Origin: Mucilaginibacter sp.
GTDB taxonomy: Bacteria > Bacteroidota > Bacteroidia > Sphingobacteriales > Sphingobacteriaceae
NCBI RefSeq assembly: GCF_028288225.1
Contig: NZ_JAQBOC010000095.1
Coordinates: 1 to 64,000, forward strand
Reading direction: 5' to 3'
Length of the DNA: 64,000 nucleotides
Below, piece after piece: positions 42,813 to 50,834 of the stretch. The notes beneath the pieces were generated by a model that saw only the letters and a list, made by a program, of their open reading frames with translations, was not told the origin of the DNA and searched no databases. Made by a program: the position numbers and the translations under genes. Positions within the stretch are counted from its first letter, which is position 1; each line of letters starts with the position of its first letter.

Positions 42813-44057
42813 ATGAAACTTTATTACACATTCCTGCTATCATTCATGCTATTAACTGCTTCAGCCCAACAACCGGATACTATTTTTCTGAAAACCATAT
42901 TGAAAGTGCACCCGGAACTATTTAGCGGTGTTATGAATCATCCCACACATAATGAGGTGCAGATCCTCTATACGCAGATTAATAGGGATAAAAACAATGT
43001 GCCTCACTTTACCTCTTACAGTTACCAGCTTAATGCCAATCATTATTTTTACCCGGCAAGCACGGTTAAACTACCTACGGCCATATTTGCACTGGAAAAA
43101 TTGCATGAATTGAATATTCCTGGTTTAACCATGAGATCGGTTATGAAAACTGACAGCTCATTTGACGGTGAAACAAAAATGGCTGAAGATACCTCATCAG
43201 CCGATGGCTTGCCAAGTATTGAGAATTATATAAAGAATATCCTTTTAGTAAGTGATAACTATGCCTATAACAGGCTATATGAATTTGTTGGCCGGGCGGA
43301 GATCAACAACAAATTAAAAAAGTATGGCTTAAATAACACCCGCATTATTGGCCGTTTGTCTGTTTATGATGGCGGCGAAAACGCTAAACATACCAATGCC
43401 ATCGATTTTTATAATGATGATAAGCTCATCTATCACCAGCCTGCACAATATGACATAAAAGACTACCCAATGCACCTGGATAACATGGTACAAGGCAAAG
43501 GCTACCTCGACAAAAATGATAAACTGATAATGAAGCCTTTTGATTTCAGCGAAAAGAATGTTTATACCATTGCTGATATGCAATCGGTATTAAAACGGTT
43601 ACTATTCCCCGATTCCTTTCCAAAAGAACAACAATTCAATTTGAAACCGGAGGAATACAAATTCATCTACCATTACATGAGCATGTTTCCCGGCGAAAGT
43701 GTAAAGCCAACCTATAATCGTCCCGACTATTACCCTGCCTATTGTAAATTTCTTTTTTATGGCGGCGATAGTACAGCAGTTATTAACCCGGATATCAGGA
43801 TCTTTAACAAGGTAGGCGACTCATACGGCTATAATATTGACAATGCCTACATAGTTGATTTCAAGCACAATGTGGAATTCATTTTAACCGCCGTAGTGCA
43901 ATCAAACGAAGATGAGATCTATAATGATAACAAATATGAGTATACCACTGTATGCCTCCCTTTCATGAAAAATCTGGGCCAGGTGATCTATCAATATGAA
44001 TTAAATAGACCCAAAAAACATTTGCCTGATTTGTCCGCGTTTAAGTTTAGCTATTAG
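42813..44057 (+). CDS. Secreted serine hydrolase, class A beta-lactamase fold
   Basis: 414 aa with signal peptide MKLYYTFLLSFMLLTASAQ. The active-site set of penicillin-recognising enzymes is visible: SxxK as Ser83-Thr-Val-Lys86 in PASTVKLPTA, SDN in LLVSDNYAYNRL, and a KTG-like KVG in FNKVGDSYG. The protein is about 120 residues longer than a true class A beta-lactamase, with an inserted KDYPMHLDNMVQGKGYLD segment, so a peptidase or esterase role is as likely as beta-lactamase. ATG 42813 is preferred over 42807 because a TATATTTA box ends just before it. Divergent from the B12 operon. Confidence 0.78.
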   Translation: MKLYYTFLLSFMLLTASAQQPDTIFLKTILKVHPELFSGVMNHPTHNEVQILYTQINRDKNNVPHFTSYSYQLNANHYFYPASTVKLPTAIFALEKLHELNIPGLTMRSVMKTDSSFDGETKMAEDTSSADGLPSIENYIKNILLVSDNYAYNRLYEFVGRAEINNKLKKYGLNNTRIIGRLSVYDGGENAKHTNAIDFYNDDKLIYHQPAQYDIKDYPMHLDNMVQGKGYLDKNDKLIMKPFDFSEKNVYTIADMQSVLKRLLFPDSFPKEQQFNLKPEEYKFIYHYMSMFPGESVKPTYNRPDYYPAYCKFLFYGGDSTAVINPDIRIFNKVGDSYGYNIDNAYIVDFKHNVEFILTAVVQSNEDEIYNDNKYEYTTVCLPFMKNLGQVIYQYELNRPKKHLPDLSAFKFSY

Positions 44058-44170
44058 TTGATTGAGATGACTAAGTTGGATTAGGTTGATTAAGTTGAAG
44101 ATTGTCTTGTACTGAAATAGGTTTACTAAATTAGCGCAATCACCAAATCAGCCTAGAACCAGCGGTCCAA
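44056..44170. repeat. GTTGATT word-repeat spacer
   Basis: Words AGTTGATTGAG, AAGTTGGATTAG, GTTGATTAAGTTGAAG are followed by CAATCACCAAATCAGCC and doublets of AATCGGTG. The inversion is imperfect. Same word family as 8062 and 13348. Confidence 0.45.
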
Positions 44171-44268
44171 AATCGGTGTAATCATCTTCTAATCGGTGAA
44201 ATCATAATAATCAAAACTAATCAGGGGTATGGTTTGTTGAATTGGAGTATCTATTTAAACAATACTAT

Positions 44269-44979
44269 ATGTCAACTGCATTATTACAGCGGATTCCGGA
44301 TGATAATAACGGCTCTGCGAACATAAATTTGAATTGGCCCGAACGTTATATATCAATAGCTGCAGGTGTAAAGCTGAGCTTTTCGGGCATCAGGAATATA
44401 TTTAAAAGTCCTTTCACCAGTATTCTAAAGCTTGGTGCCGGTGGCTACCTGGTAAACCGGGGCATCAGCGGGCATTGTGAACTTTACTCGCAGGCCGGTA
44501 AAATCAACACTTCCCCGGTAAATATTAATATCAGGTCTTCTTTGACTGTTAACAGATCCCGAACCGAGGTTTATGATTTTTGGCGAAAGCTGGATAACCT
44601 TCCTTTGTTTATGAAACACCTGGAAAGTGTGAATGTAATTAATGAAAAGCGCTCACATTGGGTTTTAAAACTACCTACAGGAGTAGCTAATGTAAGCTGG
44701 GATGCTGAAATTGTTCATGATGATCCGGGTTATATGATCGGCTGGAGCTCTCTCCCCGATTCAATTATTGATAATGCGGGTAAGATTCGTTTCCGCGATT
44801 CGGAAAATGGCGGCACCCAAATTGATGTTGTTATAAGCTATCAACCCCCTGCTGGCGGATTTGGCGCAAGCGTTGCTCATGTTTTAAACCCAGTATTTAA
44901 AAAGCTGGTTGACGATGATGTGCAGAACTTTAAACAATACATGGATATCCCTGAAGAAGAAGGCATTATAACATTGTAA
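44269..44979 (+). CDS. Membrane-associated SRPBCC-domain protein
   Basis: 236 aa from ATG 44269; a nine-codon TTG-initiated extension is rejected as unnecessary. Residues about 30-70 hold a DUF2892-like hydrophobic region (LGAGGYLVNRGISGHCELY). Residues about 85-230 are an SRPBCC (polyketide-cyclase-like) ligand-binding fold: VNRSRTEVYDFWRKLDNLPLF, WVLKLPTGVANVSWDAEIVH, GWSSLPDSIIDNAGKIRF, and a long final helix FKKLVDDDVQNFKQYM. Proteins of this two-part layout are common in soil Bacteroidota and often near general-stress genes; ligand unknown. Monocistronic. Confidence 0.72.
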   Translation: MSTALLQRIPDDNNGSANINLNWPERYISIAAGVKLSFSGIRNIFKSPFTSILKLGAGGYLVNRGISGHCELYSQAGKINTSPVNINIRSSLTVNRSRTEVYDFWRKLDNLPLFMKHLESVNVINEKRSHWVLKLPTGVANVSWDAEIVHDDPGYMIGWSSLPDSIIDNAGKIRFRDSENGGTQIDVVISYQPPAGGFGASVAHVLNPVFKKLVDDDVQNFKQYMDIPEEEGIITL

Positions 44980-44994
44980 CCCTCTTATCTATTG

Positions 44995-45142
44995 CGTCAT
45001 TGCTGCGAGGAACGAAGCAAACCTTGCACTCGCTACCCATAGGCTAAATGGTAACATAACAGCAGGCGAGTTCTTTGGTCATCATGAATATTTAGGTCTC
45101 TGATTGTCCTTTGAATAGATTGCTTCGTTCCTCGCAAAGACG
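44995..45142. repeat. Long inverted-repeat element (MITE-like)
   Basis: The left arm CGTCATTGCTGCGAGGAACG plus AAGCAA (44995-45020) and the right arm GATTGCTTCGTTCCTCGCAA plus AGACG (45118-45142) are inverse copies; GCGAGGAACGAAGCAA is a perfect 16-bp match. About 97 bp of unrelated sequence lies between. It sits between the SRPBCC stop and the rplT terminator. The size and non-coding core fit a miniature palindromic element. Confidence 0.8.
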
Positions 45143-45158
45143 ATAGGTAACCCCACAA

Positions 45159-45183
45159 AAAAACCCGCGTTAAGCGGGTTTTT
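45159..45183. terminator. Bidirectional terminator of the thrS-rplT operon
   Basis: AAAAACCCGC (45159-45168) pairs perfectly with GCGGGTTTTT (45174-45183) around a 5-nt loop, 41 nt beyond the rplT stop. It can also stop transcripts from the SRPBCC gene. Confidence 0.92.
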
Positions 45184-45224
45184 AATATTTATCCTAAGAA
45201 TCTTTAAATCCTAAAAATCTTAGT

Positions 45225-45569
45225 TTATTTTACTGCATCAATAACTGCTTTAAAAGCATCAGGGTGATTCATAGCTAGATCAGCTAATACCTTACGGTTT
45301 AAACCAATTTCACTTGCTGTTAATTTACCCATTAATTGTGAGTAAGAAATTCCGTGCTGACGGGCACCTGCGTTAATACGCTGGATCCATAAAGCTCTGA
45401 ATTCTCTTTTTTTGGTCTTACGGTCACGATAAGCGTACTGTAAGCCTTTTTCTACTGTATTTTTTGCAACGGTATAAACCTTGCTGCGTGAACCCCAATA
45501 ACCTTTTGCAAGGTTCATGATTCTTTTCCGGCGTCTTCTCGACGCTACTGCGTTAACTGAACGTGGCAT
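45225..45569 (-). CDS. rplT: 50S ribosomal protein L20
   Basis: 114 aa, full length. Signature stretches are MPRSVNAVASRRRRKRIMNLA, KGYWGSRSKVYTVAKNTVEK and YRDRKTKKREFRALWIQRIN, then NRKVLADLAMNHPDAFKAVI. The protein binds 23S rRNA early in large-subunit assembly and in other bacteria represses its own operon. It is the last gene of the conserved thrS-infC-rpmI-rplT order, 73 bp after rpmI. Confidence 0.98.
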   Translation of the reverse strand: MPRSVNAVASRRRRKRIMNLAKGYWGSRSKVYTVAKNTVEKGLQYAYRDRKTKKREFRALWIQRINAGARQHGISYSQLMGKLTASEIGLNRKVLADLAMNHPDAFKAVIDAVK

Positions 45570-45642
45570 GTTGTTGTTTTTTGGTAGTGAGTGTCAATTT
45601 AATGAACTTAAAGACTCTAATACCTAGTTAAAAATTTGTTAA

Positions 45643-45843
45643 TTACTTACCTATGCAAAGCATACGTTTTACGTTACCCATATCCGCATCAGATACTAAA
45701 CTGGTGTGGGTAAGGTTACGCTTACGTTTTGTCGACATCTTGGTTAAGATGTGGCTTTTGTAGGCGTTCTTCCTGGTGATTTTACCTGTTCCAGTAAGCT
45801 TAAAGCGCTTTTTGGCACTGGAATTGGTTTTCATTTTTGGCAT
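45643..45843 (-). CDS. rpmI: 50S ribosomal protein L35
   Basis: 66 aa, normal length. MPKMKTNSSAKKRFKLTGTG and KITRKNAYKSHILTKMSTKR are the L35 signature, with a final MLCIGK. Basic throughout. It lies 107 bp after infC; that spacer holds a word-repeat hairpin unusual for this conserved operon. Part of the large ribosomal subunit. Confidence 0.97.
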   Translation of the reverse strand: MPKMKTNSSAKKRFKLTGTGKITRKNAYKSHILTKMSTKRKRNLTHTSLVSDADMGNVKRMLCIGK

Positions 45844-45893
45844 AACCGTCTGTGTATATATATTTATTAATTAATTACGTTGTAAAAGAAGCA

Positions 45894-45937
45894 AGAAGTC
45901 AAGAGTCAGGAATCAAGATTTCTTGACTCTTGATTCT
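45894..45937. repeat. AGTCAAGA word-repeat hairpin inside the ribosomal operon
   Basis: AGTCAAGA (45897-45904) with GAGTCAGGAATCAAGA next to it faces TCTTGACT (45921-45928) and TCTTGATTCT, so two alternative stems are possible. Located between infC and rpmI. The same words build the element near 63283. Confidence 0.7.
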
Positions 45938-45950
45938 AACAATCTTGAAT

Positions 45951-46517
45951 CTATTTTTTAGCTGCCTTCGGTGTAACGGTTAAAAACATCCGTTTTCCTT
46001 CCAGCTTTGGCAATTGTTCAACCTTACCTACTTCTTCTAATGCCTGTGCAAAGCGTAGAAGCAAAATTTCACCCTGTTCCTTGTAAACAATCGCACGGCC
46101 TTTAAAGTGTACGTAAGCCCTAACCTTTTCGCCCGACTCTAAAAACTTAATGGCATGCTTTAGTTTAAACTCAAAGTCATGGTCATCAGTATTCGGTCCA
46201 AACCTTATTTCTTTAATAACGGTTTGCTTGGCATTGCTCTTTATCTCTTTAAGCTTTTTCTTCTGCTCGTAAATAAACTTATTATAGTCTGTAATTTTAC
46301 AAACGGGAGGTACTGCGTTTGGAGAAATTTCAACAAGATCCAACTCCTGCTCTTCAGCTAATGCAAGCGCGTCGCGAAGGGAATATATACCCTGTTCGAT
46401 GTTGTCGCCTACAAGACGGACCTCAGTGGCCCTGATAAATTGATTAATGTTGTGTTCGGCTTCCTTTTTCTTAAATGGTAGCCTGGGTCCTCTGTTGAAA
46501 GGTTTGTTTAATGCCAA
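45951..46517 (-). CDS. infC: Translation initiation factor IF-3
   Basis: 188 aa. The N-terminal domain has INQFIRATEVRLVGDN and LRDALALAEEQELDLVEISP; the C-terminal domain has KEIRFGPNTDDHDFEFKLKH and KVRAYVHFKGRAI, both IF3 signatures. IF3 keeps 30S subunits free and checks start codons. The start is TTG (46515-46517), one base after the thrS stop. No in-frame ATG occurs before the C-terminal domain, so TTG is forced. In E. coli the same gene starts with AUU and is repressed by its own product, which rejects non-AUG starts; UUG here could do the same. Confidence 0.96.
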   Translation of the reverse strand: MALNKPFNRGPRLPFKKKEAEHNINQFIRATEVRLVGDNIEQGIYSLRDALALAEEQELDLVEISPNAVPPVCKITDYNKFIYEQKKKLKEIKSNAKQTVIKEIRFGPNTDDHDFEFKLKHAIKFLESGEKVRAYVHFKGRAIVYKEQGEILLLRFAQALEEVGKVEQLPKLEGKRMFLTVTPKAAKK

Positions 46518-46518
46518 G

Positions 46519-48444
46519 TTATACTGTTATTTCTTTAATTATTTGTTGTTTAAATTCTTCTATGCTCATGCTTCCTAAATCTCCCTGACCATGTTTACGA
46601 ACAGAAACCAAGCCTTCGGCAGTTTCTTTTTCTCCCACAATCAGCATATAAGGGATTTTTTTGACTTCAGCATCACGGATTTTACGCCCGATCTTCTCAT
46701 CCCTGAAATCAATAAGCCCGCAAATATCGGAATCTTTTAACGATTCTGAAAGTTTTTTTGCATAATCTTCATATTTTTCAGAAATCGGCAATATAATAAA
46801 TTGCTCCGGCGAAAGCCATAACGGAAAATTGCCCGCACAATGCTCAATTAACACAGCCACAAACCTTTCCAGTGAGCCAAAAGGCGCCCTATGGATCATT
46901 ACCGGCCGGTGTTTCTGATTGTCACTGCCGGTGTATTCCAGCTCAAAACGCTCCGGCAAATTATAGTCAACCTGAATTGTTCCAAGCTGCCACTTTCTGC
47001 CCAGGGCATCTTTCACCATAAAATCAAGCTTGGGACCATAAAAGGCAGCCTCGCCCAACTCAACAATTGTGCGCAGTCCTTTCTCAGCAGCAGCCTCAAT
47101 AATTGCCGATTCAGCTAAAGCCCAATTTTCATCACTACCAATATATTTAGCTTTGTTATTAGGATCGCGAAGGGATACCTGTGCAGTATAATCTTCAAAA
47201 CCTAATGCGCCAAATACGTATAATACCAGGTCGATAACCTTTTTAAATTCGTCCTTTACCTGGTCGGGGCGGCAAAATAAATGCGCGTCATCCTGTGTAA
47301 AGCCGCGTACCCTGGTTAAGCCGTGCAGCTCGCCGCTTTGCTCATAACGGTAAACAGTGCCAAATTCTGCATAACGCACCGGGAGGTCCTTATATGAACG
47401 GGGTTTTGTTTTATAGATCTCGCAATGGTGCGGACAATTCATCGGTTTTAAAAAGAACTCCTCCCCTTCCTGTGGTGTTTTTATTGGCTGAAATGAATCG
47501 GCTCCATATTTCTCATAATGGCCCGATGTTACATACAGGTTTTTATGGCCTATATGCGGTGTGATCACCTGCTCGTAACCTGCCTTTACCTGTGCTTTTT
47601 GTAAAAAATTAGTTAAACGTTCGCGTAAAGCAGCGCCTTTAGGTAACCATAATGGTAAACCCATACCCACCTTTTCAGAAAAAGCAAACAGCTCCATTTC
47701 TTTACCCAGCTTGCGGTGATCGCGTTTTTTGGCTTCTTCCAATAGATGCAGATAGTCAGTGAGCTCACTTGCTTTAGGAAAAGTTACCCCGTAAATCCGG
47801 GTTAGCTGCTTTCGGCTTTCATCGCCGCGCCAGTATGCACCGGCAACGCTCATCAGCTTTACAGCCTTTATAAAACCTGTATTAGGAATATGCGGCCCGC
47901 GGCACAGGTCGGTAAAGTTACCTTGTGTATAAAAAGTGATAGAACCATCAGAGAGATCCTTTAACAGGTCAAGCTTGTACTCGTCTCCTTTTTCAGTAAA
48001 ATATTCAATAGCATCTGCCTTGCTAATGGGTTTACGGATATATTCTTCCTTGGTTTTAGCCAGCTCGATTATTTTATCCTCTATCAGCTTAAACTCATCG
48101 GATGAAAACTCGCGGTCGCCAAAATCAACATCGTAATAAAAGCCAGTCTCGATTGCAGGGCCTATTCCGAACTTGGTGCCCGGGTAAAGTGCTTCTAAAG
48201 CTTCGGCCATTAAGTGGGCCGAAGAGTGCCAAAAAGTGGCTTTTGCCTGGGCATCATTCCAGGTTAACAGCTTAACATGCGCATCCTGTTCAATCGGGCG
48301 ACTTGCGTCCCAAACCTGGCCGTCAACTTCTGCTGCTAATACGTTTCGTGCTAATCCTTCGGAGATCGACTGTGCGATCTGCATGGACGAAGTTCCCTTG
48401 TCATACTGACGAACGGACCCGTCAGGGAGAGTAATGTCAATCAT
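46519..48444 (-). CDS. thrS: Threonyl-tRNA synthetase
   Basis: 641 aa, full length. Order of domains: TGS (1-60, MIDITLPDGSVRQYDKGTS), the second editing domain with HSSAHLMAEAL (HxxxH), the class II catalytic core with MNCPHHCEIYK (zinc Cys/His) and RYAEFGTVYRYEQSGELHGL (motif 2), MIHRAPFGSLERF (motif 3), and the anticodon-binding domain (about 540-641). It charges tRNA-Thr and hydrolyses Ser-tRNA-Thr. First gene of the translation operon; infC follows after one base. A -33/-7-like pair lies upstream. Confidence 0.98.
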   Translation of the reverse strand: MIDITLPDGSVRQYDKGTSSMQIAQSISEGLARNVLAAEVDGQVWDASRPIEQDAHVKLLTWNDAQAKATFWHSSAHLMAEALEALYPGTKFGIGPAIETGFYYDVDFGDREFSSDEFKLIEDKIIELAKTKEEYIRKPISKADAIEYFTEKGDEYKLDLLKDLSDGSITFYTQGNFTDLCRGPHIPNTGFIKAVKLMSVAGAYWRGDESRKQLTRIYGVTFPKASELTDYLHLLEEAKKRDHRKLGKEMELFAFSEKVGMGLPLWLPKGAALRERLTNFLQKAQVKAGYEQVITPHIGHKNLYVTSGHYEKYGADSFQPIKTPQEGEEFFLKPMNCPHHCEIYKTKPRSYKDLPVRYAEFGTVYRYEQSGELHGLTRVRGFTQDDAHLFCRPDQVKDEFKKVIDLVLYVFGALGFEDYTAQVSLRDPNNKAKYIGSDENWALAESAIIEAAAEKGLRTIVELGEAAFYGPKLDFMVKDALGRKWQLGTIQVDYNLPERFELEYTGSDNQKHRPVMIHRAPFGSLERFVAVLIEHCAGNFPLWLSPEQFIILPISEKYEDYAKKLSESLKDSDICGLIDFRDEKIGRKIRDAEVKKIPYMLIVGEKETAEGLVSVRKHGQGDLGSMSIEEFKQQIIKEITV

Positions 48445-48472
48445 CTACAACTATGATTTAAAAGTTTATAAA

Positions 48473-48501
48473 AAAATGTATTTTAGTAAATCACCTACAA
48501 A
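48473..48501 (-). promoter_or_regulatory. Putative promoter of the thrS operon
   Basis: On the minus strand TTTG (48498-48501) and TACATTTT (48473-48480, seven of eight to TAnnTTTG) are 17 nt apart. The predicted leader is about 20 nt. Confidence 0.5.
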
Positions 48502-48617
48502 GTGATCTGTTAGTTGCTGCAAATTTAAAATTATTTATGAGGATTTCACCGATTGAAGGGAATGATTATACTGATTTTTTTGCCGGTCAATTTAACGCTG
48601 GCGCTCGAAATCAGTGG

Positions 48618-48644
48618 TCGAAAATCCGAAATCGAAAATCCGAA
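48618..48644. repeat. Direct repeat TCGAAAATCCGAA
   Basis: TCGAAAATCCGAA occurs at 48618-48630 and 48632-48644, followed by ATTCCGAAATC, right behind the stop of the LutA-like gene. No inverted partner. Confidence 0.7.
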
Positions 48645-48656
48645 TTCCGAAATCTA

Positions 48657-49385
48657 TCACACATTCCCCCACCCCATTGCCAGAACATCAGCTATGTGAT
48701 AGGTTTTTAAAGGCAGATTATTTTTGTCGATATAGCTTTGCAGGTGCATCAGGCACGAAGCATCGGTTGATATGATGTATTCCGCTTCGGCAGCCAAGGC
48801 ATGGTCAACCTTTTGCTGGGCCATAGCCGTAGATATGGCATCAAATTTAACCGCAAAAGTACCGCCGAAACCACAGCAGGTTTCACCGTCTACAAGTTCT
48901 ACCAGGTCGAGGCCCAGCACTTTTGATAACAGCTGACGGGGTTCAGCCTTAATTTTACACTCGCGCAGTCCGCTACAGCTGTCGTGATATACAGCACGAC
49001 CCTCCAGTTCAGCGCCGAAGTAATCAAATTGCAGGATATTTACCAGGAAATCCGACAGCTCATAAATATTGGCTTGGATATTACGGCATTTATTGTGCGA
49101 TGTTGTATTGGTAAAAAGATCATTATAGTAATTTTTCACCATTCCGGTACAGGATGCCGATGGAGATACAATTACACTATCTGCAGAAAAATCGTTTAAA
49201 AACTTGCTGCCTACTGTTTTGGCATCATCCCAAAAACCAGCGTTAAAAGCTGGCTGACCGCAACAGGTTTGTGCCGGGTTATAACTAACTGCGCATCCCG
49301 CTTTTTCAAGCACCTTAATGGTGTTAAAAGCGGTTTCGGGAAATAACTGATCGATAAAACAAGGAATAAATAACTCAACCTTCAT
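48657..49385 (-). CDS. LutA/LldE-like cysteine-rich (CCG) redox subunit
   Basis: 242 aa from ATG 49383-49385; a GTG two codons upstream is less likely. Two CCG-domain motifs are visible: TCCGQPAFNAG near residue 43 and ETCCGFGGTFAVKF near 190, plus SPSASCTGM and YHDSCSGLRE. These bind a [4Fe-4S] or related centre in heterodisulfide-reductase-type proteins. LutA/LldE is one subunit of the LutABC L-lactate-oxidising complex. LutB and LutC genes are not adjacent, so this copy may act with unlinked partners. The MFS gene lies 11 bp upstream on the same strand. Confidence 0.85.
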   Translation of the reverse strand: MKVELFIPCFIDQLFPETAFNTIKVLEKAGCAVSYNPAQTCCGQPAFNAGFWDDAKTVGSKFLNDFSADSVIVSPSASCTGMVKNYYNDLFTNTTSHNKCRNIQANIYELSDFLVNILQFDYFGAELEGRAVYHDSCSGLRECKIKAEPRQLLSKVLGLDLVELVDGETCCGFGGTFAVKFDAISTAMAQQKVDHALAAEAEYIISTDASCLMHLQSYIDKNNLPLKTYHIADVLAMGWGNV

Positions 49386-49396
49386 CTGCACAAAAA

Positions 49397-50716
49397 TTAA
49401 ACGCCGCTAAATTCCGGACTTTTCCTGAATTTTTTTTCGGCCATTAGCAAAGAAAGCAATAAAAATAATCCAATTAAAAAGAAAACGCATAATGCCAGTG
49501 CCGAATTGCGCATGCTCCCGGTAAATTCCTCAATAAATGCAAAGCTGGCCATCCCTCCTACTATTGCCAGTTTTTCGGTAACGTCATAAAAACTAAAGAA
49601 TGATGCCGTATCCGGAATATCCTGCGGCAGGTATTTTGAATAAGTAGACCGTGAAAGCGATTGAATCCCTCCCATAATTAAGCCCACAACAACGGCCAGC
49701 CCATAAAATTGTGTTACAGTGGTGGTAAAATAAGCAGCAATGCACGCCCCTATCCATATTACTACCACACCGGCTAAAACCCTTATGTTACCATAAATGC
49801 CCGATAGCCGCGACATCAACGTTGCTCCGCCAATGGCTACCAGTTGGATAATCAAAATTATCTCTATCAGTCCGCTGGTTTCCATGTGCAGTACTTTGGC
49901 CCCAAACCCTGCAGCTACCAGCATAATGGTTTGCACCCCCATAGAGTAAAAGAAAAATGCGGGCAAAAAACGTTTCAGTAATGGCATGACTTTTATCTTG
50001 TTCCAAACATGCCCTAATTCAATAAAGCCGCCTTTTATAATATTATTATGACGGGGCTCGGCATTTGGGCTGCCCTTTGGCAGTACACTGAAAGGGATCT
50101 GGGCAAAACCTATCCACCATAAACCGACCAGTAAAAATGAAAGTTGTGCTGCACCGCTTGAGGTTAAATGAAATGTTTTAGGTGACAGCACAAATGCCAA
50201 ACATATCACCTGCAAAATAACACTGCCAATGTATCCATAAGTAAACCCTTTGGCACTTACATTATCCTGCATATCAAGCGTGGCAATTTCGGGCAGGTAT
50301 GAGTTATAAAAAACAAAGCCGCCGCTGTAACCAATTGCTGCCAGCGCAAAACAAATTATGCCAAATTCCAGGTTGCCTTTAGTGAAAATAAACAATGCAC
50401 AGCAGGCAAGCGCGCCAAGCCAGGTAAAAAACTTCATAAATATTCGCTTATTCCCCCTGTAATCAGCAATTGAGGATAATATAGGCAACAGCAAAACCAT
50501 AATAAGGTAAGCAACCGCCAATGCATAATTGGATAACGCCGTATTTATAAACCGGTGACCAAAAAAGGTAACAACGTCACCATTTTTGGGATCTGCTGTT
50601 ATAGCCACGTAATAGGCCGGGAAAATAGTTGAAGTAATAACCAGGTTATAAGCCGAATTAGCCCAATCAAAAAAGGCCCAGGCCCGAATGGTTTTTTTAT
50701 TGTTTTTAGGTTGCAT
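49397..50716 (-). CDS. UMF1/Atg22-type MFS transporter
   Basis: 439 aa, about 12 transmembrane segments. The opening RAWAFFDWANSAYNLVITST is the signature of the UMF1 family of bacterial MFS proteins related to yeast Atg22. ADYRGNKRIFMKFFTWLG and GLIMGGIQSLSRSTYSKYLP are also characteristic. In yeast the relative exports amino acids from the vacuole; bacterial substrates are unproven. The LutA-like gene follows after 11 bp, so co-transcription is likely. Inner membrane. Confidence 0.85.
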   Translation of the reverse strand: MQPKNNKKTIRAWAFFDWANSAYNLVITSTIFPAYYVAITADPKNGDVVTFFGHRFINTALSNYALAVAYLIMVLLLPILSSIADYRGNKRIFMKFFTWLGALACCALFIFTKGNLEFGIICFALAAIGYSGGFVFYNSYLPEIATLDMQDNVSAKGFTYGYIGSVILQVICLAFVLSPKTFHLTSSGAAQLSFLLVGLWWIGFAQIPFSVLPKGSPNAEPRHNNIIKGGFIELGHVWNKIKVMPLLKRFLPAFFFYSMGVQTIMLVAAGFGAKVLHMETSGLIEIILIIQLVAIGGATLMSRLSGIYGNIRVLAGVVVIWIGACIAAYFTTTVTQFYGLAVVVGLIMGGIQSLSRSTYSKYLPQDIPDTASFFSFYDVTEKLAIVGGMASFAFIEEFTGSMRNSALALCVFFLIGLFLLLSLLMAEKKFRKSPEFSGV

Positions 50717-50760
50717 GGTGTGCTAAAAGTATGGAAAATTATAAAGATTTATTAACTTTT

Positions 50761-50768
50761 TAAATTTG
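50761..50768 (+). promoter_or_regulatory. Putative -7 box of the cytochrome c gene
   Basis: TAAATTTG matches TAnnTTTG and predicts a leader of about 60 nt before ATG 50835. It overlaps the alternative start at 50766, arguing against that start. Confidence 0.5.
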
Positions 50769-50834
50769 CCCAATCTAAACCGATTGAAAACATTGTCCCT
50801 GCAATTATGTAGTAATAAGTATAACTGTATTGCT

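Noticed and set aside
42813..44057. Antibiotic-resistance beta-lactamase
   Set aside because: The SxxK/SDN/KVG set shows the fold only; length and insertion argue against a standard class A enzyme, and no resistance context is present.
44242..44268. TTG start of the SRPBCC protein
   Set aside because: An ATG nine codons later gives a full domain; nothing supports the extension.
50766..50834. Upstream start of the cytochrome c gene
   Set aside because: It overlaps the consensus -7 box and would hide the lipoprotein signal that begins at ATG 50835.
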